A DNA stretch of 64,000 nt from JALYNX01 sp963780755 (GTDB taxonomy: Bacteria; Actinomycetota; Acidimicrobiia; Spongiisociales; ZC4RG35), in the NCBI GenBank assembly GCA_963780755.1, contig CAWACX010000002.1, positions 124,001-188,000 of the forward strand. The letters run 5' to 3'. Position numbers and translations under genes: made by a program. Shown here piece by piece: positions 38,479-45,080 of this stretch; the stretch's first letter is position 1; each line of letters begins with the position of its first letter. Below the pieces are notes generated by a model that saw only the letters and a list, made by a program, of their open reading frames with translations, was not told the origin of the DNA and searched no databases.

Positions 38479-39972
38479 TTAGCCGCGGGGTCGGGTGAAG
38501 TTGAGGGCGAGCTCGATGAGGAGTCGGGCCCCGAAGCCGGTGCAGCCCGGTGGGCGCCACGAGGTGTCCCGGTCGTTCTGTGCGGTGCCGGCGATATCGA
38601 TGTGGGCCCAGGGCTTGCCGGCGACGAACTCCTCGAGGAAGAGGGCCGCGGTAATCGCACCCGCGTTTGGCCCTCCCAGGTTCTTCATGTCGGCGATGTC
38701 GGAGTTGATCTGGCCCCGATACCGGTGCTCCAGGGGCAACTCCCACACCGATTCTCCGGTGGTGGCAGCTGCGGCCTCCACCTGATCGATGACGGCGCGA
38801 TGATTCCCGATCACGCCGGCGACCTGGGTCCCCAGCGCACGCATGGCGGCGCCGGTCAAGGTGGCGATGTCGACAATGGCGTCGGTCGGTTCCTCGGTGG
38901 CCAGGACCAGGGCGTCGGCCATGACGAGGCGGCCCTCGGCGTCGGTGTTCTCCACCTCGACGGTCTTGCCGCCGTAGATGGTCAGCACCTCGCCCATCGC
39001 GATCGCTGTCGACGAGGGAAGGTTGTCGGTGCACATCAGGTAACCGGTGACTGCGGTCTTGCAACCGAGCGCCTGCAGTTGCGACATGGCGGCGAGGATG
39101 GCTCCGGCACCGGACATGTCGTTCTTCATCGTGGCGTGGATCGCATCGCCGGGCTTGATCGCGATTCCCCCGGCGTCATACATGATCCCCTTGCCGACCA
39201 GGGTGAGATGCCCTCGCGGCTTGGCCGGGGAGTAGGTGAGCTTGATCATTCGGGGGGGCTCACTGCTCCCGGCGTTCACCCCGAGCAGGCCGCCACAGCC
39301 CATCTCGATCAGTTGGTCCTTGTCGAAGACCTCGATCCCCAGGCCGCGCTCTTTGGCGAGCCTGGTCGCGACCTCGGCCATTCGGGCAGCGGTGAGGTTG
39401 GCAGGAGGGGTGTTCGCCAGATCGCGTGCGATCTGGGTCGCTTCCGCAGTCGCCTTCCCCTTTTCCACGCCCCGTCTCGAAGCGGCTGCCCTTCTCCCTT
39501 CCACCACCAGAGTCAGGCTGGAGACCGGGGTCACGGTCTGTTCAGCCTTGAAGGGGTCGTACCGGTACCTGGCGAGGAGGACACCTTCGACCGCCAGGCG
39601 GGCAGCATCGGCGGGAGCGATCGAGTCGAACGCGGGAATCGTCAGCGCAAGATCGCCATGAGACTCGGTAGCCCGGGCGAAGGCGGCCGCAGCGTCACGA
39701 AGGCCATCGCCATCTAGCCCCGAGCCGACGCCGACCAGGACTACAGGGGGCCCGTCAGGCCGAGGAACGGTGAGCGTCTGTCCGACCCCACCGCTGAACC
39801 CCGCCGAGGCCAACGCCTCTGCGTCGAGGCCGAGGAGCGACTCTGCCCCATCGTCTGATGCGACCAAGACACCGAGCACCGATTCATCGGAAGCGCTCGT
39901 CTTGACTTCGACGGTGAGCGACCTGGACCGCTCCAGCGATGGGACCGGGTTTTCGATCAGCCGAACCGACAT
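38479..39972 (-). CDS. pepA: Leucyl aminopeptidase (M17, PepA)
   Basis: A 497-residue enzyme. The C-terminal catalytic domain has GKGIMYDAGGIAIKP, MKNDMSGAGAILAAM and the family signature NTDAEGRLVMADAL, containing the zinc ligands and catalytic Arg; the N-terminal macro-like domain precedes it. The first metal-site strand reads Y-D-A-G-G where F-D-S/T-G-G is usual. The ATG at 39972 has an AAAGGGG site at good spacing, better than the upstream GTGs. Removes N-terminal residues from peptides. Confidence 0.93.
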   Translation of the reverse strand: MSVRLIENPVPSLERSRSLTVEVKTSASDESVLGVLVASDDGAESLLGLDAEALASAGFSGGVGQTLTVPRPDGPPVVLVGVGSGLDGDGLRDAAAAFARATESHGDLALTIPAFDSIAPADAARLAVEGVLLARYRYDPFKAEQTVTPVSSLTLVVEGRRAAASRRGVEKGKATAEATQIARDLANTPPANLTAARMAEVATRLAKERGLGIEVFDKDQLIEMGCGGLLGVNAGSSEPPRMIKLTYSPAKPRGHLTLVGKGIMYDAGGIAIKPGDAIHATMKNDMSGAGAILAAMSQLQALGCKTAVTGYLMCTDNLPSSTAIAMGEVLTIYGGKTVEVENTDAEGRLVMADALVLATEEPTDAIVDIATLTGAAMRALGTQVAGVIGNHRAVIDQVEAAAATTGESVWELPLEHRYRGQINSDIADMKNLGGPNAGAITAALFLEEFVAGKPWAHIDIAGTAQNDRDTSWRPPGCTGFGARLLIELALNFTRPRG

Positions 39973-40005
39973 CACCACCCCTTTGAGATCAGGGCAGTGA
40001 ATTTA

Positions 40006-40518
40006 TCAGAGGCGAGTAGAGCTCGGCTTCAACTCCTGCAGGGACCGGTTGATCCCTGTCGCCCACTCCTCGATCAGGTCCCAGTCACGGAAGTCGCCCT
40101 CAGGAGCATGGAAGGCCGCGACGATGGCCCTCTCGCCGAATCCGAGCAGCTTCTTCTCGAGCCTCCCCGAGAAAACCACGTGCTCTCGGGCTCCGGTGGC
40201 TTCGGTTATGGGCTCGACATCGACCGGTTCCTCGTCGGGCTTGGGTGGATCGCCAAGAGGCCCGCTGGAGAACAGCCAGACAGGGCGCTCCCGGAGCCGT
40301 GACGAGAAGCTGGTGACCAGGTCTCGGGCGTCTGCCATCCAGCGACCGGCATAGACCGCGCTGCCGAGGACTACCGCGTCGTAGTCGTCGATGCCGTCGA
40401 CCTCCCCGGGGGCCACCAGCACCGTCTCGTTCCCCGCGGCCGCCAGAACCGCAGCTATCGAGTTGCCGATCTCGGCGGTCGCCCCGTGCTTCGAAGCCAC
40501 AGAAATTAGGACTTTCAT
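40006..40518 (-). CDS. Flavodoxin-domain protein
   Basis: A 170-residue protein with the FMN phosphate loop SVASKHGATAEIG at residues 6-18, AVVLGSAVYAGRWM and WLFSSGPLG, the pattern of flavodoxin_5/HemG-like proteins. The HemG similarity would suggest protoporphyrinogen oxidation, but many actinobacterial members have unknown roles. It stands alone, 28-60 bp from its neighbours on the same strand. Confidence 0.8.
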   Translation of the reverse strand: MKVLISVASKHGATAEIGNSIAAVLAAAGNETVLVAPGEVDGIDDYDAVVLGSAVYAGRWMADARDLVTSFSSRLRERPVWLFSSGPLGDPPKPDEEPVDVEPITEATGAREHVVFSGRLEKKLLGFGERAIVAAFHAPEGDFRDWDLIEEWATGINRSLQELKPSSTRL

Positions 40519-40580
40519 GCCATCGACTACAGCGGACGGCCAGGTGTGAGGCCAGGGTCAATAGTCCCTTTCCGGCGACC

Positions 40581-40913
40581 TCAGTTTTGAGCGCGTGGGC
40601 GAAGCCGCCAGATGAGAATGGCGGCGGCCATCGACAGAAGCGCGGCCGTCACGGCGACCGGCTTCTTCCAGGAGCGGGCAATGGCGAGATCGCCCTCTAG
40701 CGCTGACATCACCCGCCACTCCAGGTCGAGGGGGGCGGTGAAGGACTCCGCCGACATCACCGCGAGCTCGCGTGCGGTCCGGCTCATCGCAGCATGGCGG
40801 GCCTGACACCGCAGACAGGCGTCGGCGTGCGAGCGGAACGGCCATGCCACCTCGGTCTCGTCGACCGCACTGTTGGCCACGAATGGCGCGGCCAACTCAC
40901 ACACGACGCTCAT
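40581..40913 (-). CDS. Putative anti-sigma factor (zinc-finger, single transmembrane)
   Basis: A 110-residue protein with Cys5 and a HADACLRC motif (H-x3-C-x2-C) near residues 29-36, the metal-binding signature of ZAS anti-sigma factors, followed by one transmembrane helix at about 86-104 (PVAVTAALLSMAAAILIW) and a basic tail. Its ATG overlaps the stop of the ECF sigma gene as ATGA, so it is the partner of that factor. Expected to bind the sigma factor in the cytoplasm and release it on a signal. Confidence 0.75.
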   Translation of the reverse strand: MSVVCELAAPFVANSAVDETEVAWPFRSHADACLRCQARHAAMSRTARELAVMSAESFTAPLDLEWRVMSALEGDLAIARSWKKPVAVTAALLSMAAAILIWRLRPRAQN

Positions 40914-41485
40914 GACGCCTCCAGAAATCGGGCGAGCCGGGCGCGTGCCCGGTGCAGGCGGACCTTGGCCGCGGTGACCGAGATCCCCATGGACTCCGCG
41001 ATCTCGGCGTGTGACCAGTCGTATACGTCCTTCAGGATCACGACCTGACGCTGTGCCTCGGGCAATGACTCGAGTGCCCTGCGGAGCCGGCCTCTCAGCT
41101 CCAGGATCTCTCCGGCGACCTCCGGGTGCTCGGCCGTGTACGGAGCGGCGATCTCGGCCAGTTCGTCGAGAGAGACACCGGAGTGGCGCCGGGCCCGCTT
41201 CTTCTGGGTCCAGGCGGCGTTGACCGTTATCCGGTGCAGCCAGGTTGAGAAGGCGGCATCGCCGCGGAAATTGGGAAGCGCCCTCCAGGCCCGGATCATC
41301 GTCTCCTGGGCCACGTCGGCCGCAAGGTGCGGGTCGCCCACCAGCCTTCGAGCCAAGGTATACACCTCATTCCCGTGTTCCCTGACCAGGGCGGCAAAGG
41401 CGGCGCGGTCCCCTTCCTGCGCCCTGGCGATCAGCTGTGCTTCTCTGTCCTTTTCGACCCTCGGCACATCGGGCTGGTTACTCAT
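40910..41485 (-). CDS. ECF RNA polymerase sigma factor
   Basis: A 191-residue sigma-70 family member. Region 2 (LVREHGNEVYTLARRLVGDPHLAADVAQETMIRAWR) and region 4 (ALESLPEAQRQVVILKDVYDWSHAEIAESMGISVTAAKVRLHRAR) are clear, and no region 1 or 3 is present. It resembles SigE/RpoE-like groups with a membrane anti-sigma partner. It overlaps the dehydratase gene upstream by 8 bp and the anti-sigma gene downstream by 4 bp. Confidence 0.93.
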   Translation of the reverse strand: MSNQPDVPRVEKDREAQLIARAQEGDRAAFAALVREHGNEVYTLARRLVGDPHLAADVAQETMIRAWRALPNFRGDAAFSTWLHRITVNAAWTQKKRARRHSGVSLDELAEIAAPYTAEHPEVAGEILELRGRLRRALESLPEAQRQVVILKDVYDWSHAEIAESMGISVTAAKVRLHRARARLARFLEAS

Positions 41486-42269
41486 CGGAGAGCACGATCG
41501 CGGCGCTGACGAATTCGGTTTCTTCTCGTGAAATCACCACCGACGCCTTTCCGTCGGCCTCTTCGATTCGAAGGCCGGCGGGTGTGGCCGGGCGCAACGG
41601 GCTCCGGAAACGGACCCGAGCCGACTGGAGAGGGTGGCTGCCGTCGCGCAGCCGGGAGGCGGCGGCGAAGGCCCAGGACGCCTGGAGCAAGCCGTGGACG
41701 ATCACACCGGAAACTCCGGCGCCCACCGCCGCCTCGTGATCCCAATGGATCGGGTTCCAGTCCCGGGTGGCCGCCGCGTAACGGACCAGATCGGCCCGAG
41801 ACGCACTCACCTGGCCCTGGGCCGGACGCCCGTTGTCCAACGGGGCAGGCTCGGCTTCCTCGTCGATCCCGGTGACGGCGGTAGAGGCGCCGGAGACGAG
41901 GAACATCGCTGATCCCTCGGCGACCGGCCCGTCCGTGCCGTTGATTGCAAGGTCGAAGTTGACGAAGTTCACCCCGCCCCGCTCCCTGACCCGGGAGACC
42001 GTGCCCCGAACCTCGAGGTCGGCCTCCATCGACAATGGCCGGTGCCAGGTGAAGGTCTGCTCCCCATGGATCACCGAGCGGTCGGTGAACTGGCTGAGCA
42101 GGTCGGGCGCCACGACGAACAGAGCGGCCGCAACAAACCCGGGCGGAGCGGCGTTCGCCCACCTCGACGCGTCGTCACCGGTGACCGAGACGAAGTCGGC
42201 CACGTTCTCCACGCACACCCGAAATGGGTGCGGTCCATAGACCTGGTCGACCAGGGAGGACGGGTCCAT
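41478..42269 (-). CDS. Double-hotdog (3R)-hydroxyacyl dehydratase (HadA/HadB-like)
   Basis: A 263-residue protein joining an N-terminal MaoC_dehydrat_N-like half (residues of about 10-130, GEQTFTWHRPLSMEADLEV) to a C-terminal hydratase-2 half with the catalytic motif AATRDWNPIHWDHEAAVGAG (Asp and His) followed by VIVHGLLQASW. In mycobacteria the same place behind rpmG is held by hadA-hadB-hadC, whose two subunits correspond to these halves. It should dehydrate 3-hydroxyacyl-ACP or -CoA in fatty-acid metabolism. Confidence 0.8.
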   Translation of the reverse strand: MDPSSLVDQVYGPHPFRVCVENVADFVSVTGDDASRWANAAPPGFVAAALFVVAPDLLSQFTDRSVIHGEQTFTWHRPLSMEADLEVRGTVSRVRERGGVNFVNFDLAINGTDGPVAEGSAMFLVSGASTAVTGIDEEAEPAPLDNGRPAQGQVSASRADLVRYAAATRDWNPIHWDHEAAVGAGVSGVIVHGLLQASWAFAAASRLRDGSHPLQSARVRFRSPLRPATPAGLRIEEADGKASVVISREETEFVSAAIVLSDE

Positions 42270-42291
42270 CCCTGGAACGCTAACTGTGCCC

Positions 42292-42453
42292 CTACCGGGT
42301 TTCGCGGTGAGCCGTGTGCTGCCGGCACCAGCGGCAGTACTTCTTCAGCTCCAGGCGGTCCTGGGTGTTCGACTTGTTCTTGGTGGTCACGTAGTTGCGC
42401 CGCTTGCACTCGGTGCAGGCGAGCGTCAACGGGGGCCGCTTGTCGCTTGGCAT
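42292..42453 (-). CDS. rpmG: Ribosomal protein bL33
   Basis: A 53-residue protein, MPSDKRPPLTLACTECKRRN and then NTQDRLELKKYCRWCRQHTAHRE. Cys13, Cys16, Cys40 and Cys43 make the zinc ribbon of the Zn-containing form. It lies 7 bp downstream of tuf and 22 bp upstream of the dehydratase gene. Confidence 0.97.
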   Translation of the reverse strand: MPSDKRPPLTLACTECKRRNYVTTKNKSNTQDRLELKKYCRWCRQHTAHRETR

Positions 42454-42460
42454 GTTGTCC

Positions 42461-43651
42461 CTACTTGAGGATCTTGATTACGCGGCCGGCGCCGACGGTG
42501 CGGCCGCCTTCTCGGATGGCGAAGCGGAGGCCTTCGTCCATGGCGATCGGTGCGATCAGTTCCACGTTCATCTCCGTGTTGTCTCCCGGCATCACCATCT
42601 GGGTCCCTTCGGGCAATTGGATGGAACCGGTGACGTCGGTGGTCCGGAAGTAGAACTGGGGCCGGTAACCGGGAAAGAACGGGTTGTGCCGTCCCCCCTC
42701 CTCCTTGGTCAACACGTAGACCTGAGCTTCGAAATCGGTGTGCGGAGTGATCGACCCGGGCTTGGCCAGCACCTGACCTCGCTCCACCTCATCCTTACCC
42801 ACCCCACGCAACAGGACTCCGACGTTGTCGCCGGCACGGCCCTCGTCGAGGAGCTTTCTGAACATTTCGATCCCGGTGGCCACCGTCTTATGAGTAGGGC
42901 GGATCCCAACAATCTCCACCTCCTCATTCACCTTCAAAATCCCCTGCTCCACCCGACCCGTAACCACCGTCCCCCGACCCGTGATACTGAACACGTCCTC
43001 GATCGACATCAGGAACGGCTTATCAGTGTCCCGGTCCGGCTCCGGCACATAAGAATCAACCGAATCCATCAGCTCCATGATCTGATCCGAAGCCGAATCA
43101 TCCCCATCCAACGCCTTCAACGCCGAACCACGCACCACCGGAACCTCATCCCCCGGAAACTCATACTCAGTCAACAAGTCCCGGACCTCGAGCTCGACCA
43201 GGTCCAAGAGCTCAGGATCGTCGACCATGTCCACCTTGTTCAAAAACACCACAATGCTCGGCACCCCCACCTGACGGGCCAGAAGCACATGCTCCCGAGT
43301 CTGCGGCATCGGACCATCAGCCGCCGACACCACCAGGATCGCCCCATCCACCTGAGCCGCCCCCGTAATCATGTTCTTGATGTAATCCGCATGACCCGGC
43401 ATATCCACATGGGCGTAATGACGCAACTCCGTCTCATACTCCACATGAGCAATCTGAATCGTGATCCCCCGCTCCCGCTCCTCAGGCGCCTTATCAATCT
43501 GATCAAACGACGTCAACTGATTCGAACCACCAACCCGATCCGCCAACACCCGCGTAATCGCCGCCGTCAACGTCGTCTTCCCATGATCAATATGACCCAT
43601 CGTCCCCACATTCACATGCGGCTTCGTACGCTCAAACTTCGCCTTCGCCAT
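42461..43651 (-). CDS. tuf: Elongation factor Tu
   Basis: A 396-residue GTPase: G1 GHIDHGKT, switch I RGITIQIAHVEYET, G3 DMPGHADY, G4 NKVD and the later domains 2 and 3 are intact. It delivers aminoacyl-tRNA to the ribosome. The coding strand changes style: from the start to about 42885 it prefers G- or T-ending codons (ACG, GCG, GAT, CAT, ATT), while the last third uses mainly C-ending codons (ACC, GAC, AAC, TTC), as do its neighbours. A short C-ending patch lies near 43170-43240. This suggests a mosaic gene. Confidence 0.98.
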   Translation of the reverse strand: MAKAKFERTKPHVNVGTMGHIDHGKTTLTAAITRVLADRVGGSNQLTSFDQIDKAPEERERGITIQIAHVEYETELRHYAHVDMPGHADYIKNMITGAAQVDGAILVVSAADGPMPQTREHVLLARQVGVPSIVVFLNKVDMVDDPELLDLVELEVRDLLTEYEFPGDEVPVVRGSALKALDGDDSASDQIMELMDSVDSYVPEPDRDTDKPFLMSIEDVFSITGRGTVVTGRVEQGILKVNEEVEIVGIRPTHKTVATGIEMFRKLLDEGRAGDNVGVLLRGVGKDEVERGQVLAKPGSITPHTDFEAQVYVLTKEEGGRHNPFFPGYRPQFYFRTTDVTGSIQLPEGTQMVMPGDNTEMNVELIAPIAMDEGLRFAIREGGRTVGAGRVIKILK

Positions 43652-43712
43652 CGTCGGCTCTTCCTTTCCTTGTCCCTCTCGCCCGACGCAGGCTAGGCGT
43701 CGGCATCGGATG

Positions 43713-43786
43713 TAGCGGCGGGCAGACTCGAACTGCCGACCTCTCGATTATGAGTCGAGCGCTCTCACCAACTGAGCTACGCCGCC
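43713..43786 (-). tRNA. trnM: tRNA-Met (anticodon CAT, elongator)
   Basis: The 74-nt cloverleaf has acceptor GGCGGCG/CGCCGCT, anticodon stem CTCGA/TCGAG around CTCATAA, and T arm with TTCGAGT. The first pair is G-U rather than the unpaired C-A of initiator tRNA, so this is the elongator. Confidence 0.9.
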
Positions 43787-43814
43787 TCAGGCGGCCGACC
43801 GTTCGACCGCATCG

Positions 43815-43887
43815 AGCCCCCTTCCGGATTTGAACCGAAGACCTCTTCCTTACCATGGAAGCGCTCTACCGACTGAGCTAAGGGGGC
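43815..43887 (-). tRNA. trnT: tRNA-Thr (anticodon GGT)
   Basis: The 73-nt cloverleaf has acceptor GCCCCCT/AGGGGGC, anticodon stem CTTCC/GGAAG with loop ATGGTAA, and T loop TTCAAAT. Confidence 0.95.
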
Positions 43888-43914
43888 CAGGTTGTCAGAA
43901 GCCCGAAGGCCCGG

Positions 43915-43997
43915 TGCCGGGAGAAGGATTCGAACCTCCGTAGGCGTCAGCCGGCAGATTTACAGTCTGCTCCCTTTGGCCGCTCGGGCATCCCGGC
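43915..43997 (-). tRNA. trnY: tRNA-Tyr (anticodon GTA)
   Basis: The 83-nt type II tRNA has acceptor GCCGGGA/TCCCGGC, anticodon stem CAGA/TCTG around CTGTAAA, and a long variable arm. It begins the tyr-thr-met-tuf-rpmG series. Confidence 0.95.
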
Positions 43998-44073
43998 ATG
44001 CCGAACACACGCTGAAGACAGGCATGGTCCGGGATGCTTGATGTTAGGTATCGGGCAGGGGTTGTACCAACCG

Positions 44074-44919
44074 CTACTTGACTCCCTGCGCCATCATCGT
44101 GAGCCGGTCGATGCGCTCGTCGATGGGCGGGTGCGTGCTGAGCAGTCGCATCATCCCACCGCCGCCCCGCATGGCCTTCATCGGGTTGTCGATGAAGAGC
44201 TGGGCGGTGGCGGGGTTGACGTTCATCGGGATCCTCGACGTACCGGCCGAGATCTTCTCCAAGGCGCTGGCCAGCATCATCGGGCGTCCCGTGGTCTCGG
44301 CCCCGGTCTCGTCGGCCTGGAACTCCCTGGTCCTGGATATGGCGAGGCGGATCAGCATCGCGGCGATCGGAGCGATCACCAGCGAGAGGATCGCACCGAT
44401 GGCGCCGAGTGGGCTCTCCCGGCTGTCACCACCACCGAACCAGAAGGCCATCCGGGCCAGCATGGTGAGGGCGGCGGCGATCATCGCCGCGATCGAGCTG
44501 ATCAGGATGTCCCGGTTGGACACATGGGCCAGCTCATGGGCGAGAACTCCCTCGAGCTCGTCGAAGTCGAGGATCTGGAGGATCCCCGTGGTCACGGCCA
44601 CCGCTGCCTTCTTTGGCGAGCGGCCGGTGGCGAAGGCGTTGGGTTGTGGCGAATCGATCACGTAGATCGACGGCATCGGCATCCGCTTCTGCTCGGCGAG
44701 CCGACGAACGATGGCATAGACCTGGGGTAACTCCTCCTCGGTGACCGGCCGGGCCCGGCTGGCAGCAAGCGCCATCTTGTCGGAGAAGAAGTAGGCGAGG
44801 AAGTTGAAGCCGACGGCGATGGCGAGGCCGAGCCAATAGCTGCCTCCAATGGCGGTCACCACGATCCACAGCAGCGTGGTCATGAAGGCGAGGAGCCCCA
44901 CCGTCTTCAGGTTGTTCAT
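44074..44919 (-). CDS. htpX: HtpX-type M48 membrane metalloprotease
   Basis: A 281-residue protease with two N-terminal helices (residues of about 8-50), the zinc site GVLAHELAHVSNRDIL (HExxH), a central membrane hairpin and the third ligand region REFQADETGA. The N-terminal NAFATGRSP motif is typical of HtpX. It degrades misfolded membrane proteins. The ATG at 44919 is chosen because upstream codons cover the promoter region of the divergent subtilase gene. Confidence 0.92.
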   Translation of the reverse strand: MNNLKTVGLLAFMTTLLWIVVTAIGGSYWLGLAIAVGFNFLAYFFSDKMALAASRARPVTEEELPQVYAIVRRLAEQKRMPMPSIYVIDSPQPNAFATGRSPKKAAVAVTTGILQILDFDELEGVLAHELAHVSNRDILISSIAAMIAAALTMLARMAFWFGGGDSRESPLGAIGAILSLVIAPIAAMLIRLAISRTREFQADETGAETTGRPMMLASALEKISAGTSRIPMNVNPATAQLFIDNPMKAMRGGGGMMRLLSTHPPIDERIDRLTMMAQGVK

Positions 44920-44978
44920 GGCCTGGATTTTACCGGTGCCTTGGGTGTAATCCGTTCCGTTCTTATCCCTCCCCCCGC

Positions 44979-45009
44979 TTGACGACACCGACTCGGACAG
45001 GTGTATGGT
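44979..45009 (+). promoter_or_regulatory. Putative promoter of the subtilase gene
   Basis: TTGACG at 44979 and TATGGT at 45004 resemble -35 and -10 boxes with a 19-bp spacer, somewhat longer than optimal. They lie upstream of the subtilase ribosome site, so a 5' UTR of about 65 nt would result. Confidence 0.4.
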
Positions 45010-45080
45010 CGACGCCGCTTGTGGGAAGGCGGCTTCCTGACGGGACCGTCTGGGGCACTACAACCCAAGGAGGAAGGTAC

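Noticed and set aside
36359..38482. A 707-codon plus-strand open frame opposite the AbgT gene.
   Set aside because: It is antisense to transporter genes with clear homology, is Asp/His/Gln/Gly-rich and has no known fold; it is a high-GC antisense shadow.
43713..43786. Initiator tRNA-fMet.
   Set aside because: The first acceptor pair is G-U, not the unpaired C-A of an initiator, and the anticodon stem lacks the three G-C pairs.
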